Shown here: piece by piece, positions 44,871-58,062 of the stretch
Numbering within the stretch: position 1 is the first letter of the stretch
Layout of the letters: each line of letters starts with the position of its first letter
Origin: Meconema thalassinum
Taxonomy: Eukaryota > Arthropoda > Insecta > Orthoptera > Tettigoniidae
Length of the DNA stretch: 64,000 nucleotides
Assembly (NCBI GenBank): GCA_946902985.2
Contig: OX336389.2
Location: 1,078,909,788-1,078,973,787, forward strand
Direction: 5' to 3'
Position numbers and translations under genes: made by a program
The notes under the pieces: generated by a model
The model's input: the letters and a program-made list of their open reading frames with translations, nothing else
Databases searched by the model: none
What the model was told of the DNA's origin: nothing

Positions 44871-47739
44871 ACAATATCGATATGTTTGTGTTCCGTGAAT
44901 AACTGGGTTCATAATAAGAATTCTTTGAACATGCTGTAGTCAGCTGATTACCCGCACGTATGATCTTTTAAAACTATGTTTGCTTACATTCTTACGCAGA
45001 GCTACTTGAGATACGTGGTGATAAATATCGCTAGCTCTTTGAACGATGTGGAAATAAATGAGGTTTTAACGCTCAGTGAAGCGTGTGAGAGTACGTTTTC
45101 GACTCATAACGAATACTTTCAAAAACATCAATTTCAAATTATTAAAAAAGTATCTTTTAATGAAACACTGTTTTAATTACTTAGCGTCTCACATACTATA
45201 TTCGCCTGCCACAGTCAAATATTAACATCTTAAAAATTATAGGTAGGACATATTTTTTTTCAAAAACTTTTGATTTCATTAGTTAGCTTGGCATCCGAAG
45301 GGTTAATTAGGAATAACGAATAAAATTAACGTATTTTTTAATGTAGCGTTAGGCCTAAAGTACCGTGTTATTTCAGCCTAAAACGAAAAAGATTATCCCT
45401 TGTAGGTAGGCAACCGCAGTTAATAAATTTGACCCCCCCCCCCGCAAGTTGGCGAGGAGTTTTACCCCCCAGCTTGGTGATCTTGTATAGACATGTACCT
45501 TGATGACTCAACCTCATTCCAAAATATGTATTCAAAATACATTGTTTTCATTTAAATATGTGACTGTAAGAGCGAAGTGTATTGTAGGTTTGTCACATGT
45601 CTTATAATATGGGATTAAGTTTTCCACGACCATAAAGTGTAGAACAATTGCTTTTGTACAATGTATATTTCCTGATATTTCTAAATAGATGTGAAGTGTA
45701 ATGGAGGTATATCACTTGTCTTAAAATATGGGATAAAGATTTCCTTAATCATAAAGTGTGGAACAATTACTTTGGTATATTGTATATTTCCTGATAGTTG
45801 TAAACAGGTGTTAGTTAGTTATTGTTGTTTCAAGGTGTAGAACAGCAAGGTCATCTGCCCCTCTAAACAGGTGGTTTGAGATTGTTTATGATTCACAGAA
45901 TTCTTCATTCCAAAAATGTGTTGCTTACCGGTACCTTGTGTAATCATATCCATCCTGTGCTGATTCTGTATTATCAAAACACTTCTATACTTTTGTGAAA
46001 CAGTAGGCTTAGTGTGTATAAGAATTACAAAGGCCTGTAGAATTAAACATTTTTCTGTGACATAGGTGTAAAATAAAATGAGATTGAATCAAATGTTACA
46101 TGTTGAATTTAATTCTGCTCCCTGTTTCGCCATATTTCGAAGATTGTTCTTCAGTGCTTGTACCACCGAATTATTGAAAATTTTGATTTCTTTTTCTTTA
46201 TGTAAATAAGGTGCAATGCAGTCATGGGAGAAGACAGATGAAGAGCAGCAATTTTTCAGGCAAGAACACCATAGAACATCGTTGTCCAACGTGCTGCCCC
46301 AGTATTTTCCTGGTGCCCTTCATAAGCACATTTTTATTCCAACTATTTATCATATTCAAATTTCAAGACAAAACTATTTCCTTCCAAACATCTTCCCAGC
46401 ACACACACCCTTGAAGCATGTTTTTGTACACTCAAAGTTGTATTCATTATTTTTCTAACCAAACAGTACCAGTCCTTCCTTTTCTTCTTCTCAAACGAAA
46501 GGTACTTACCCTAACAGTCTTTTTTATCATTGATATTTGTACCGATAGTGAGGGAAGGGTGTCTCATTTATAACCAAAAAAAAACAATATATTATACGAG
46601 GGCTTGTGTGTGTAGGTTCGGTTATGTCTTTTGTGTTGTGATCAATTATTCTTAATACAATATGGCTAAAAGGCAAAGAACTTATTAACAGTGATTTGGA
46701 GGAGAGGTACGGTATTATTTTGTTGATTCAGAGGAAAACACATGTGTTTATTGTGTAGTAGTGGTGTGTCTGACTCTTAAAATCTGAATTAACATTACAG
46801 CAATGTGAATTTACAAAAATAGTTCAGCAAAATTATAATGTGAAAAAGGGCTCTTACTAAGTCTGGTAGGTTTTAGCTAAAAGGAAAATAATAAAAGTTG
46901 CAGTGACGGGGAAGTAGTTCAAGAAGCAATAACACTGGTCAACAGCAAAATAGCGACATGAGTGCCTTATGAATTTTTTTATTAATTGGGCACCTCTGAA
47001 GACTAAAACGATATTGACATTTGCCAATTGCTTCTTATCTTTATGGTGGAGCATACTGCTGAATGGAGAGTTCTAACCAAATACATTCTCTGGTGGGCTG
47101 TAAGGGATGATGTCAACACTCTTGAAAAGGTTGAGTTCATCATATCTTGTGTTAATTGTTGTGAGGAAGGGACCAACACACAAAGATATAAAACAAACAT
47201 CCATTTACAGGATGTCCACTCTATGTGCGTGAAGTGCAGATGTGATGTATAGTAAGTCTACTAAAACTCAAGTTAAAATATCTTAAATTACCAAAATGAA
47301 GTGTGTGACTTGGTGTAAAATTAAATTAGCAATCTGTTAACAACTACAGTATTTGTTATCAATGCCACGTAAGTGCATAAATAATCCAAACCGTTTCTGT
47401 CACATTTTTCGGTCAAGCGGTGTTTGCAATGAAACGACATAAATAAACCGAAAATAATTTCAGTCCAAACAATACCATACATACTGTGAAATTTAATTTA
47501 CATATAGGCTTCAGCCCTCTGTAGACATACCTAGCCTCAAGGCCATAAAACATAAGCAGTCATCCAGCACACGTCAAAATTCCAACAGATATCAAAAGCA
47601 AATAAAATACACATATTAAACTAATGTGCACGCGTGCTGTAACTTGTCTTTAAGAGGCAACATGAAGTAAAACATGAAACATATGGAAAGACCTGATCTG
47701 ACAATACAAACACACATTAGAAATGTTTATACATCGTAC
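44871..47739. other. Non-coding stretch with a local duplication
   Basis: No recognisable gene. A unit of about 118 bp is duplicated in tandem at roughly 45570-45808 (AAGTGTA(T/A)TG(T/G)AGG...TGTATATTTCCTGATA). A SINE-body motif AAGGTCATCTGCCCCTC lies at 45850-45866. Overlapping short ORFs at 46089-46458 on both strands show no domain. A run of C lies at about 45432-45442. Confidence 0.5.
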
Positions 47740-48440
47740 TGGATTCGAGCAATCTCGGGCAAGTGGTGTTTGCTGTGCAACGAAGGAATATCACTCCTTA
47801 TATAAAAACAGCTTACAATCTTTATTCTCGTAAATTCTGCGAATTGGAAGACCAAGATAAGGGTTGGGCTACACTTACCTGTTGTAAGACATACTGCACG
47901 AGCCTGTTAGGTTGGTTGAATCCCAGGTTACCTTCGATGCTTTTTGCCATCCCCATGATTTGGATGGAGCCCACGAATCACACAGATGAATGTTATGGTT
48001 CCACCTGTCCAAGGAATGTCGAATAAATAGACTACTGTATATCCCTGTGTACATTCTGCTACTTGTCCTGTGCCTCATATTGATGATCTACCTACTCCCA
48101 CACGCCCTGAATCATACTCCATAGACTAGGAAGAAAGACCTTATATGATATGATCCACAACCATCCACATCCACAGATCCTGACCTTGCACCTGCTTTTA
48201 AATCTTCTGAACACCACAAGATTAGTCAGAGTGAATTCAATGATTTCACGACAGATCTGGAACTTTCCAAAGAAAAGGCAGAGCTGTTAGCCTCCAAACA
48301 CCAACAATGGAACTAAAGCTTGTGCAATGGCGGCTGAGTGAACAACACAGCAGTGAGTAGCTCCGAAAACATTGTGTATTTAAGAGTGTATTCGAGGAAG
48401 AAACTAAACCATATTTGTCACCCAACAATATAAGTGTATA
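47740..48440 (+). pseudogene. Relic of a repeated arthropod protein family of unknown function
   Basis: An 87-codon frame (47763-48026) reads RRNITPYIKTAYNLY, then DQDKGWATLTCCKTYC, WLNPRLPSMLFAIPMIW and EPTNHTDECY. I associate this pattern (KxAYxLYF...DQDKxWAPHxCC...MPFAVPMVWREPxDHxxDCYFC) with a large uncharacterised family repeated in arthropod genomes. Further matching pieces appear in another frame at 48178-48320 (FNDFTTDLELSKEKAELLA). The normally following Cys is lost and the frame stops, so this is a relic. Whether the family is a host gene family or mobile is unknown to me. Confidence 0.55.
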
Positions 48441-48529
48441 CGTTAAACAGTTATTAATAACAACATCAATTACAATTACTAACTTCCTCGTAAATTGGTT
48501 AAATAGGAGTTTTCACTTGCATCGGCAAC

Positions 48530-49422
48530 ATGGGCGACTGTGGAGAGTGCGGTGGTAGCTTGGGGAAGGCTGGAAAGGTACAATGTGGTTCATGCAAAAA
48601 GTGGTTCCACAAGAAGTGTGTGAATACATTGAACAGATTCACCGAGTGGCTGTGTGTGCAATGTATGGACTATAGTGCAATAATAAGTGACAGTGTAAGT
48701 AAGAAAGACACTCCATCATTGGAGAATATTTATGGAATGCTGAAATATTTAAAAGAACAACTTAAAATCATAAAAGACGAACAAAGAGCGAGAGAGACTG
48801 ATCTAGGTAATTCAATGGAATTGTGCCATTATAAACTAGACGATTGTGTAACATTAATTTCTAAGCAGCAGATAGAAATTAAGGAATGTAAAGGACACAT
48901 TGAGACATTAACCCAGCAAAATGTCAATCTTAAGGCTAAGCTAAAATCCCTTGAAAACCGCCTAGGAGAATCTGAGCAGTACACACGTAGGAATAAGGTG
49001 AAAATACACGGTGTCCCGGAAGTTCCTAACGGAAACATCATTGAAACTGTGAAGAAAGTAGGTCAAGCTCTGGATGTGGTCATCATTGAAACAATGGTAG
49101 ATGCCTGTCATCGACTGCCTAAGTCACCTAATCATCATCTTAAAATTCGTTTCGGCGGGACGACAAGGAGCATTTCATGGAGCGACGCCGGGTGAAACGG
49201 TATCTCTCCCCTCGTCACGTAGGTCTTCCCGGTGACAATGTAATTTATGTGAACGAGAGTTTATCCCCAGAGAAGAGGAAATTGCTGGCACAAGCTCGGA
49301 ACATCAGAAGAGAGAAGGAGTATGCTTTCCTGTGGGTAAGAAATGGACATATTAAAATACGCAAATCTGAAGGTTCTCGGGTCACCGTAATTCGAAATGA
49401 GGATGACCTGAACACTCTCTAA
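48530..49422 (+). pseudogene. LINE ORF1 protein: PHD finger, coiled coil, RRM-like region, one frameshift
   Basis: Residues 4-46 form a C4HC3 PHD-like finger (CGECGG, CGSCKKWFHKKC, WLCVQC). Residues of about 60-150 are heptad-like and charged, a likely coiled coil. A conserved YTRRNKVKIHGVPE and DACHRLP segment follows, typical of the transposase-22/RRM-like part of LINE ORF1 proteins. The frame changes near 49170-49195 and continues at 49177-49422 to DDLNTL and a stop. ORF1 proteins coat the element RNA as a chaperone. PHD fingers in ORF1 are known in CR1/L2-type LINEs. The stop codon overlaps the ORF2 start as TAATG at 49420-49424. Confidence 0.85.
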
Positions 49423-51975
49423 TGGTATCAAAACTTCGATTATCCATTTTTTTTAATCAAAATGTAGGAGGAATGAATACAAAATTAGATTTATTCAATG
49501 AAAACCTGATCACCAAACAGTATGACTTATTTCTAATTACAGAAACTTGGTTATCTAGTAACATCGCTGACAGTGAGGTCTGTTCTGATATATACAGAGT
49601 GTACAGGGCTGAGAGGTTTGCCAGAGCAGGCGGTGGGGTGGCTGTCTTGGTCCGTAGCGGATTAACGGTACTCAAGGTCGAAAGAATGACTGGCACCTTG
49701 GAATGTCTATTACTGAAACTGGTTATTAGAAGAAATATTTGGTATATTTGTAATGTGTACATTCCACCAGCTTCAAAAGTAGAAACATACAAGGAACTAT
49801 ACCGGTGGTTGGAATGCAGGACAGAAATATATTATCAAAATGTAATAATCTTCGGCGATTTCAACATCCCAACAATACAAAGTACACTTATTAAAGACGA
49901 CAATATTCAAACAAGAGAACTCGTAAATTTTATTAATTATCTTCAGCTAAAGTCTTATAATGCAGTACTAAACCGTATCGGGAGGACGCTGGACTTAGTT
50001 TTATCCAACAAAACCAACATAAATGTAACTGAAAACACTGATCCACTCTTACCGCTGGATCGCCACCACCCTGCTCTGGATGTGGAAATATCTCTAATAA
50101 TATGTCGACACCAAGTCCATATCTAGCCTAATGATACCTTTAACTTCCGGGAAGCCGATTTTGAGCAGCTGTACACTCGGTTGAGGAACGGCGCCTGGGA
50201 TTAAATATACGAGTGCACTGATGTAAATACTGCAGTAGACTTGTTTTATCAAATTTAACACAGTACTTGGCGAAACCGTTCCTATATGTAAACGACAAAC
50301 GGGCAGAAAATATCCTGCCGGGTTTTCTAAGGAAACAAAGAGTAAATTGAAGGAGAAGGAACACCATAGGAAGAGAAAAAATTACTCAGATCATCATAGA
50401 CTACGTTTTGAAGAATTAAGATCAGAAATTAAAAAGGACATTAAATTATCTTATAAGAAATATATCCATAATATTGAACAAAACATTAGCCGGGACTCAA
50501 AGAAATTTTGGAAGTTTATTAAAACAAGAAAAAATAGGAACACATGCAACACTTTTAAATATAATAATGAAGAATTGGACAACAGGGGTGATTCCTTTGT
50601 TGAAGGTTTTGCGACATATTCCAAATCAGTTTATGACTCTCAGCCAGCCCAATACAAAGTCCCAGCCTGCAATTCGAATACTCCCAACACCCTTCACATA
50701 AAACTTGTCTCAAAGGAAGAGGGTGGAATAGCATTAAAAAAATTAAAACCTAAGTCGTCGGCTGGTCCTGATAATATTCCACCGTATGTAGTGAAAGGAT
50801 GTGTTGAAAGCCTCAGGGACCTTGCACTTTATATTTAACTTAGCCATACAAACTTCTACGTTCCCTGACGCCTGGAAAATCACTCGCGTCTGCCCTATAC
50901 TAAAATCGGGAGATCCATCACTAATTAATAACTACCGTCCTATATCTATTTTATCTGCAGTAGCCAAGGTATTTGAATTCATATTGCACGGAAGAATATC
51001 AGTATTTCTCAGACCGCTCGTAACAGATAACCAACATGGTTTCCTATCCAGGAAATCTACAGTGACGAATGCAATTAATTTTACTCAAATTATATTTAAA
51101 GAGTTAGATAAAAGAGGGCAAATGGATGTCATATTTACAGATTTTGAGAAATCGTTCGACACAATAAATCATGATATCCTTCTTAACAAATTGTGTATTT
51201 TGGGATTATTCCACCCATTACTCAAATTATTCAGCTCCTACCTCAGAGACAGGAAACAATTTGTTTTGTTCCAGAAAATTGTTTCAAAGGAATACATAGT
51301 TCATTCCGGAATACCCCAAGGCTCGAAACTTGGATCTCTGATTTTTCTAGCAATGATAAACGATTTGCCACGTTATATACTACCCTCAAATAGTCTTTTA
51401 TATGCAGATGACTTCAAAATTTTTTAATCAATTTCTTCCGCTAATGACTGCACTCTACTACAAAATGACCTAAATAATATACACAAATGGAGTATAGAAA
51501 ACAAATTATACTTAAATGTACCGAAGTGTGTTGTTATGACCTTTACGCGTAAGAAGAACCCAATCACATTTGTTTATGGAATTGAACCTCAGTCATTGCA
51601 AACAGTAAGCCAGAAGAAAGATCTAGGAATCCTATTTGACCGAGAGCTTGCTTTCACTTGTCATGTGCAAAAGACAGTCGGGGATGCTTATCGCATGTTA
51701 GGGTTTATAATAAGAAACACTAATCCATTCATTAGGACCAGTTCCTGCATAACCCTTTATATTGCCATGGTGAGATCCAAGCTCGAGTACGCCAGTCAGA
51801 TATGGAGTCCCTGGCAGGAAAAATGCTTTAAATCCATTGAGCAAGTTCAAAAGAAATTCCTCAGATATTTACACCTCAAAATAACGGGCAATTACCCACA
51901 CATGGTACTGTACCTGTATATTCGAGAGACGTTCTGTCAGATATCCGAAGCAAAGCTGGATTTGTAGACACTGAC
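49422..51975 (+). pseudogene. LINE ORF2: AP endonuclease and reverse transcriptase, frame-broken
   Basis: 49422-50126 carries the endonuclease: NQNVGGM, LITETWLSS (catalytic Glu), IFGDFNIP, RTLDLVLSN and DRHHPALDV. A decayed patch lies at 50127-50346. The RT follows in two other frames: KSSAGPDNIPPYVVK (50347-50838), then SGDPSLINNYRPISILS, FTDFEKSFDTINHDIL (first Asp), SGIPQGSKLGSLIFLAMIND and the catalytic LLYADDFKIF (50801-51427). A single stop at about 51425 is read past in the same frame into a C-terminal region with RSKLEYASQIWSPW (to 51967). Endonuclease and RT together would carry out target-primed reverse transcription. The style fits Jockey/CR1 LINEs. At least two frameshifts and one stop disable it. 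Confidence 0.88.
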
Positions 51976-52090
51976 TGCTCCGGCTAAGTATTAGTCAAGA
52001 ATCCACTCCAAAATGACCCTCAAGAATATACGTCGCGGAAGATACGATGAAACTGTGAATTACATATATGCACTTGGCTCAAAGTAGAGC

Positions 52091-55000
52091 ACCTACCTTG
52101 TTCTCGGGGATCTCGTGGTCAGCTTCTAGACCTATAAATGGGTTTAACAGTTGCATCTCTTTATATCTAAAATAAATCGAAACGGCGCGGCGTTTAACAA
52201 AACTAAACAATTTAATAACAAGGGTAAACTAGAAGTAAACATTCATACAATTAATAAAACACACACTCATTCTCACCTCATCACATCTACGCCACTGACA
52301 ATCCTGTGTTCCACGAACACTGTGACAAAATTTTGGGGTGGCCTATGCCTTTACAACAAGCTAAAACAATCAAAAGAGCCTGGCGTGCTTCACATTCCCT
52401 GGGCCACGCTTACGAAGTGCACCTGCATCCTCGCAGCGCGTGTATGAATCACGTGGTTGGTTATATAACAGACCCGTTATATCTCCACTCTACCGGCTGA
52501 TTCATTCATTCAGACTATGCTGGTGTCAACAAGTCTGCACATTTGTGGCCTGACCTTGACCTTGAACGAAACGAGTTCTCCAATAGAACTTCGCTCGACA
52601 GCACTTGCCATTAATATACACACTTCTGTCATCCAACAGGCAACGTTACAAAAATCTCCTTTTTGCTAGATAAAAACGCAAATCATTCAAACATCCCTCA
52701 TGTGAACTAAATGAAACTTCTACACACTATTCCTTTCACTCCCTCGCTTTGAGATATCCCAACGGAGTTGTTACCATTCACACTGAACAATAAGTAAACT
52801 GCATTCAAAACATATTGACTTTCATACTGTATACAGTTTGTAAAAAACATCGAACAACTTCCTAAAACTAACACGATATTCCCTTGATTGAGTAATAATA
52901 ATGAAAGTTTATAACAAACGAATTTAAATTACACTTACTAGCAAGAGCCATTATCAAAATAAAATGTAATGTATATTTACAAAAGAGCCTCTGCTCTGAT
53001 CTCGCATTAATGCCAATCGCAATTTAATGGGATCCTCACAATCTTCCATCACTTCAGAAATACTACCACTTATACTCAATTCTGGTCTGTAGTCAAAATA
53101 AGTCGGATATGTTCAACCACCTAAGGCAAAACATACGCAGTTACATACTTGGGTTTAATAAATGTTAATAAGAGTAATACATAACAGATTTCAATATCCG
53201 ACTTCCCGTTTAAATTTCGGCTGCAACCCTGCCGTCTTCACTTATCCAAAGTCGTGTATGAAATAAAAGGAGTTCTACTAACTCACATCCTATGCCATGC
53301 CAAATGTCTTGCCCATGCAATGACTGTATTACAATGCGGAAACTCCTTCGCCAAAAGACCTCTCGTATGCCAAATGCACACGGAATTACAAACATATTAA
53401 CACATATCAAAAGGTTATCATCTTCACTTCCTTAAAACTGGCATTCCCTAAAATAGGCATCATCCTCAGCGTTGCCAAACCAACCGCTGGTATAACAAAC
53501 AATAACATCAGTTGTTAATCCACTAATTTATACATGCCAACGACCTTTGGACTAAGCGTGAAAGACCTCCTTGCAATTACTTTAAAAACGTTACTAGGAT
53601 ATCTCTAAACTGTTACGTAAACATTTTATAAAAATACTGTACTGCCTCTCCATGCTTCTGGTTTCACTTTCACAGATGGAGGAATATCGTGTCTACAATA
53701 TGACATTATATTACTCATCGTGAATAAATAACCACAAAAGTTATTCGTGTAGGTCCGATAAGAATCAATATCGACGAGGTAATCAAACTAGAACTTCCCT
53801 AACGTCGGATGATAATAATCTTCAAAGAAGATGCTATTCTCAAATTAATTTAACTGAGTGGAAGATCGTAGCTTTCTTCAATAAAATATACAATTAGTCA
53901 TATTCGTGTTATCTCCATTCTGAACGAATGTCAATGAGTTCTAACGACTTTCATCGTTTCCACGATAAATGTTTCTTTCCAATACGATGCTAAATTCGTA
54001 GCAATGCGGTGATATTTCACAATATATCACTATTTCTTTCTTCTTTCTTGATGTCACTTCTCGACGGATAAGACATCCAAATTAAAATAATAAAATAATT
54101 TAATTGGTAACACAGACGAAAATGTATATCACCTGAATTCAAAATGAATTCATAAACGTCGAAAATAAATTACTGTTCCTTAAAGGAAATGACAGGAATA
54201 CTAATTCCTTAAACAAGTTAAGTATCTCAGTTCAGAAACTGGATTGCAAACAAACAATACTAAAAACGTCGAAAGACGATCACTATAAATGATCTCGAAG
54301 AATAAAATGTCTGTACATGGAATACAAAATAGTTGTGTCGAAATATGGATGAAGGAAATGCTCTAGAATGTCACTAATAATGCTCTAACTACAATTTAAT
54401 GAACACAGCTACCTTGTCTGGAGCGTTGGAAGTTCAAGATGAGGATTGGATAATACTCAGATGTTACAACCTTCAAGGACCTAAGCTGGATCCTAGTTTG
54501 CCTCCAAGAACTCACGACCTCAGGCGAGGAACGAATCCCTCTTCCGGTAACCATCAAGCTCCAACCGGGATGGAACTGCGGACTGCCATCCGTCATCTTC
54601 ACTGTTACCGGGAATACTCTGGATATCTTGAAAATCTTCTTGTCTCTTCTTTCTCCGTCCTGGTATCGATTCTTCGTAATAACGAGAAGTGTAGAAAGCT
54701 CAGCTTCATATTCCGAAATAAATTCGAAATGGAAGTCATGGACCTCACTTGTATACAGAATATTTATTCATTGAGATGGAAGATGAATATCGTTTTGTAG
54801 TCATTGGTGTTAAATGCGAGCTCATGTCTGACGATAATGCACTAGAATGTAGTTGTACATAACGTCTCATGTTTGCTCGTAAAGTCATGAACAAACTCCT
54901 TAACGAAGCTCCATCGTTGAGTATATTATTCTAGTCTGCTTATATTCCTGGCGCACATACTTATTTAGTCCATAATTGCAAACATATTACAATGTTTAAT

Positions 55001-55540
55001 AATGTTCATCCGTTGAAAATACATCGTCATCATACTGGTGTTACACTAAAGTTCCTCACTAGCAATGCTAACAATCACCGTTACTCACGTGAATCTGTGC
55101 ATTCGCTGTAGTTATCTCGAACAAAAATGCTTTTCAGCTCTGGATTCCAATACTTTTCTAACGCATCACAAAAATGCTTATATTTCCCAAAATATTCTTT
55201 CGAATTCAATAAAAGTTCGTAATACACCTTTACGTGGTCTATACAATAGACTGTAGTTGAAATTATGTTCCTAATGTCGATCAGTTTGAAGTTATTGCGG
55301 CATTTGCACTCCTCGCAACTTCACTCATTTTACGAGCTCGGCAATCTCCACCACATAGCTACGCTGTACCGTGTCTCCACGAGTCGACCTTCCACGGACT
55401 CGGTGATGCACTCGGGACTATAACTCTCCCGGCAAAACACGTCTGATCGCTTCCAACTTCAGATGAACAAGAGCCTCGATGCTTGGCGTTTCCCCTCCAA
55501 GTCACCAAATCAAGCCGCCATTTTCGTTCCCTCGAAAATT
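52091..55540. other. AT-rich stretch without recognisable genes
   Basis: About 3.4 kb. Short ORFs (52151-52447, 54399-54800) carry no domain. Its length and composition resemble the AT-rich repeat at 8.2-11.5 and 41.5-44.9 kb, but I could not find convincing shared blocks. Confidence 0.4.
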
Positions 55541-55549
55541 TTAAGTCGG

Positions 55550-55735
55550 AAAAGGAAGAGACTCCCTAAGCCTTGGATACCCTAATAATGTCGGAGTCGG
55601 TAGAGAACAAGAGTTGAGCAAGTGTGGTCGACAGGAGAGAAGACAGAGAGGAGCCTAGCACAAGTCAGTAGAAGCAATGACGGACTCAGCTGGGACTCCG
55701 TGGTCGTCAACCTACATGACACTAGATATGACTTC
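55550..55735 (+). repeat. Dispersed arthropod repeat, copy B
   Basis: Matches 12235-12440: AGAGACTCCCTAAGCC, CCCTAATAATGTCGGAGTCG, GGTCGACAGGAGAGAAGAC and CCGTGGTCGTCAACC appear in the same order. Confidence 0.72.
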
Positions 55736-56300
55736 CAGGGTTGTAATTAAAGACATCTTTTGTTTCATATCACTGGCTTTAAGGACGGTAACACATGGCA
55801 TACCTTTATAATGCGATACTGGTCCTAGGGTATGCAAAATTGTATTAGATACTCAGCTAATAATAGTGTGCATGACCATTATTATTTTTCCTAAGTACAG
55901 TACATGGGACTGATGACCATGATTTCCAAGCCCCTAAGTAAGACAAGAACAAATTATTTTCATTTTCCAATGTGTTGGGGTGAGGTGAGGTGAATTTTCT
56001 ATACACCAAACTGATGTGGTTTCTCACTTCTATTCCAGGCAAATGTTCATTTAATGTTAAGAACAGTGAAATGGTTTGCAACTTTCCAATGCTAGGACCT
56101 GATTAGCGGCTTTTAAACTGGAATGGAACGGAGTACACTTCCGCCAAAACTAACAATAGGAGTGTTCGATCCCCCGCAACAGCCATTCTTTAAGTCAATA
56201 TTTATGGCTATGCACTTCAGGTCATGACGGTCTTCTGTTCAATCCTATCCCTTGGTGGTGAAAGGCACACTCTAATACAACCATAATAGTGACAGGTTAT
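55736..56300. other. Non-coding stretch with a SINE-tail-like motif
   Basis: GGGACTGATGACCATG (near 55908) followed by CCAAGCCCC is a motif often found at the 3' end of insect SINEs and LINEs. Nothing else recognised. Confidence 0.35.
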
Positions 56301-56309
56301 CTGTTAATT

Positions 56310-57569
56310 ACCTAATGGGTGGAATTTGGAAACGCAATTTGGGGTAAACATGTTGTTTTGACATTTTGGGAATATTTAATAAAAGTGATAATGACGTGTA
56401 TCAGTTTTTTTTGGTATCTCGTTTGTCAGTAGTCGAGCTTTTTAAATGATTATTTATAGATAAGTTATTAAAAATAATTAAAGAACCCAAAAACTATAAA
56501 ATTTAAGTCGCTAGGTGAAAAACCTATGCACAGTTTTACAGTTCTCTTTCAAGTCGCGTGTGTGCTTGAATACGCATGGCTATGTTGGGAAAAGGTTAGG
56601 TGGGGTGGGGGAGGATTAGGGTTGAGTGAGGGATCGTTAAGATGGTATTTTTCCCGCTCTATTTGATGGTGAGGTTATTTTTCAAAATGGGTGGAATTTG
56701 GAAACGCAATTTGGGGTAAACATGTTGTTTTGACATTTTGGGGATATTTAATAAAAGTGATAATGACGTGTTTCATGTTATTTTTTTTTTGTATCTCGTT
56801 TGTCAGTAGTCAGGCTTTTTAAATGATTATTTATAGATAAGTTATTAAATATAATTAAAGAACCCAAACACTAATATGTCATTCGCTTTTTAGTATCTCG
56901 CTAACCAATAATGGGATTTAAACATATGGGGTGTCGTAGGACTCGTGGTGAACCCCCCTTTCCTATGGACGAGGTATGCCATCCCCAACATAAAAACTAA
57001 CCTTACCCGGGGGTGAAGTACTGATTATTTTTTTGTATGCATGCACAATTGGAGGGGGCTTTTGTAAGAGAGCGGGCTTTTTAAATGATTGTTGATGAGT
57101 TTTTTTTAATATTTATTAAGAACCAAAAAAACAAATAGGCCATCCGCTTTTTAGTATCTCGATAATCGGATTTAAACATATGGGGGTGTCGTACGACACG
57201 TGGTGAACTCCCCTTTTCTAAGGGCGGGGTATATACACCCCCAAATAAAAACTACCCTTTCCCGGAGGTGAAATAGTAATTTTTTGTACGCATGCGCACT
57301 TGGAGTGGGCTTTTTTAAGGGAGCAAGCTTTATAAATGATTATTTATGGATAAGTTTTTTAAATATTTATTAAGAACCAAAAAACTAATAGGTCATCTGC
57401 TTTTTTAGTATCTCGCTAACCAATAATCGGATTTAAACATATGGGGTGTCATAAGACTCGTGGTGAACTCCCCTTGTGTATGGACGAGGTATGTCCACCC
57501 CAAAATAAAAAACTACCCTTACCTAGGGGTAAATAACAGTTTTTTGTATGCATGCACACCGACCGCTTT
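56310..57569 (+). repeat. Tandem repeats related to the Polinton ends
   Basis: Two units of about 185 bp (56320-56507 and 56690-56875) share GGTGGAATTTGGAAACGC through TAATTAAAGAACCC with a 370-bp spacing. Three further units near 56890, 57150 and 57410 (about 260-bp spacing) share GTATCTCGCTAACC, TTTAAACATATGGGGTGTC, GACTCGTGGTGAAC and a GTATGCATGCACA end. The order of phrases parallels the terminal units at 13.3-14.2 kb, so this is probably a diverged Polinton end, cut by the second LTR element. Confidence 0.65.
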
Positions 57570-58042
57570 TGTCAAAAGGACCTAACTACACTTTTGTTTA
57601 TATTTTCTGAACCCCTGATGGGATTTTTCCATAGGCAGCATCCTAGCCCTTGGGGTGACGCCTACCTTCTTGAGGGGGGGGGGAGTTGAGCAAAAGGCAG
57701 TTAATAACATCAAAATAAAAAACAAGGCTGACTCCTCGCAGAAACTGGTTATTAGAACATAAATGAGACAAGGATCAATTTTAGCGCCCACGTTTGCATT
57801 ATTCCAAGTAGCAGCCGCTCTGCTGCTCAGAACCTCTTGCAGCCCTTAACTCCGAGACCTCTCACTCGAACTACCCAACCAGACAGCACAATTGGGAGTT
57901 CTCTTTTTCGTGCCCGTCCTCGCTCTTGGACTGCTCCAACGCCCCCTTTCCCTACACGCTAATCTCCAGCATTCCCCCAAATTCCCTTTTCTCCTCCCCC
58001 TGAACACTACATTGTAGAGGGTCCCCACTCATGTCCCCTACA
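57570..58042 (+). repeat. Probable 5' LTR of the second element
   Basis: The end at CA 58042 is inferred from alignment of the following primer-site region with the complete element. The start is a guess. The LTR sequence does not resemble the LTR of the first element. Confidence 0.4.
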
Positions 58043-58062
58043 ATTGCTGGAGGCGCTAGGTA
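58043..58062 (+). other. Putative primer-binding site of the second element
   Basis: ATTGCTGGAGGCGCTAGG aligns with ATTGGTGGAGGCCGGG in the first element directly after the LTR end. Confidence 0.5.

Larger units (their letters stand above)
48480..52090 (+). mobile_element. Non-LTR retrotransposon, Jockey/CR1-like, two ORFs, degraded
   Basis: Nearly full-length layout: ORF1 with a PHD-type zinc finger, then ORF2 with AP endonuclease and reverse transcriptase. Several frame breaks show it is inactive. The 5' end is just upstream of 48530; the 3' end is not clear and similarity fades near 52000-52090 without an obvious tail. Confidence 0.85.

Noticed and set aside
46089..46458. Overlapping ORFs on both strands with Cys-rich start MDNDVLWCSCLKNCC
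   Set aside because: No domain spacing that matches a known zinc finger and no neighbouring exon-like support.
52091..55540. Third copy of the AT-rich 3.3 kb repeat
   Set aside because: Similar length and composition, but I could not find ordered shared blocks like those between the other two copies.
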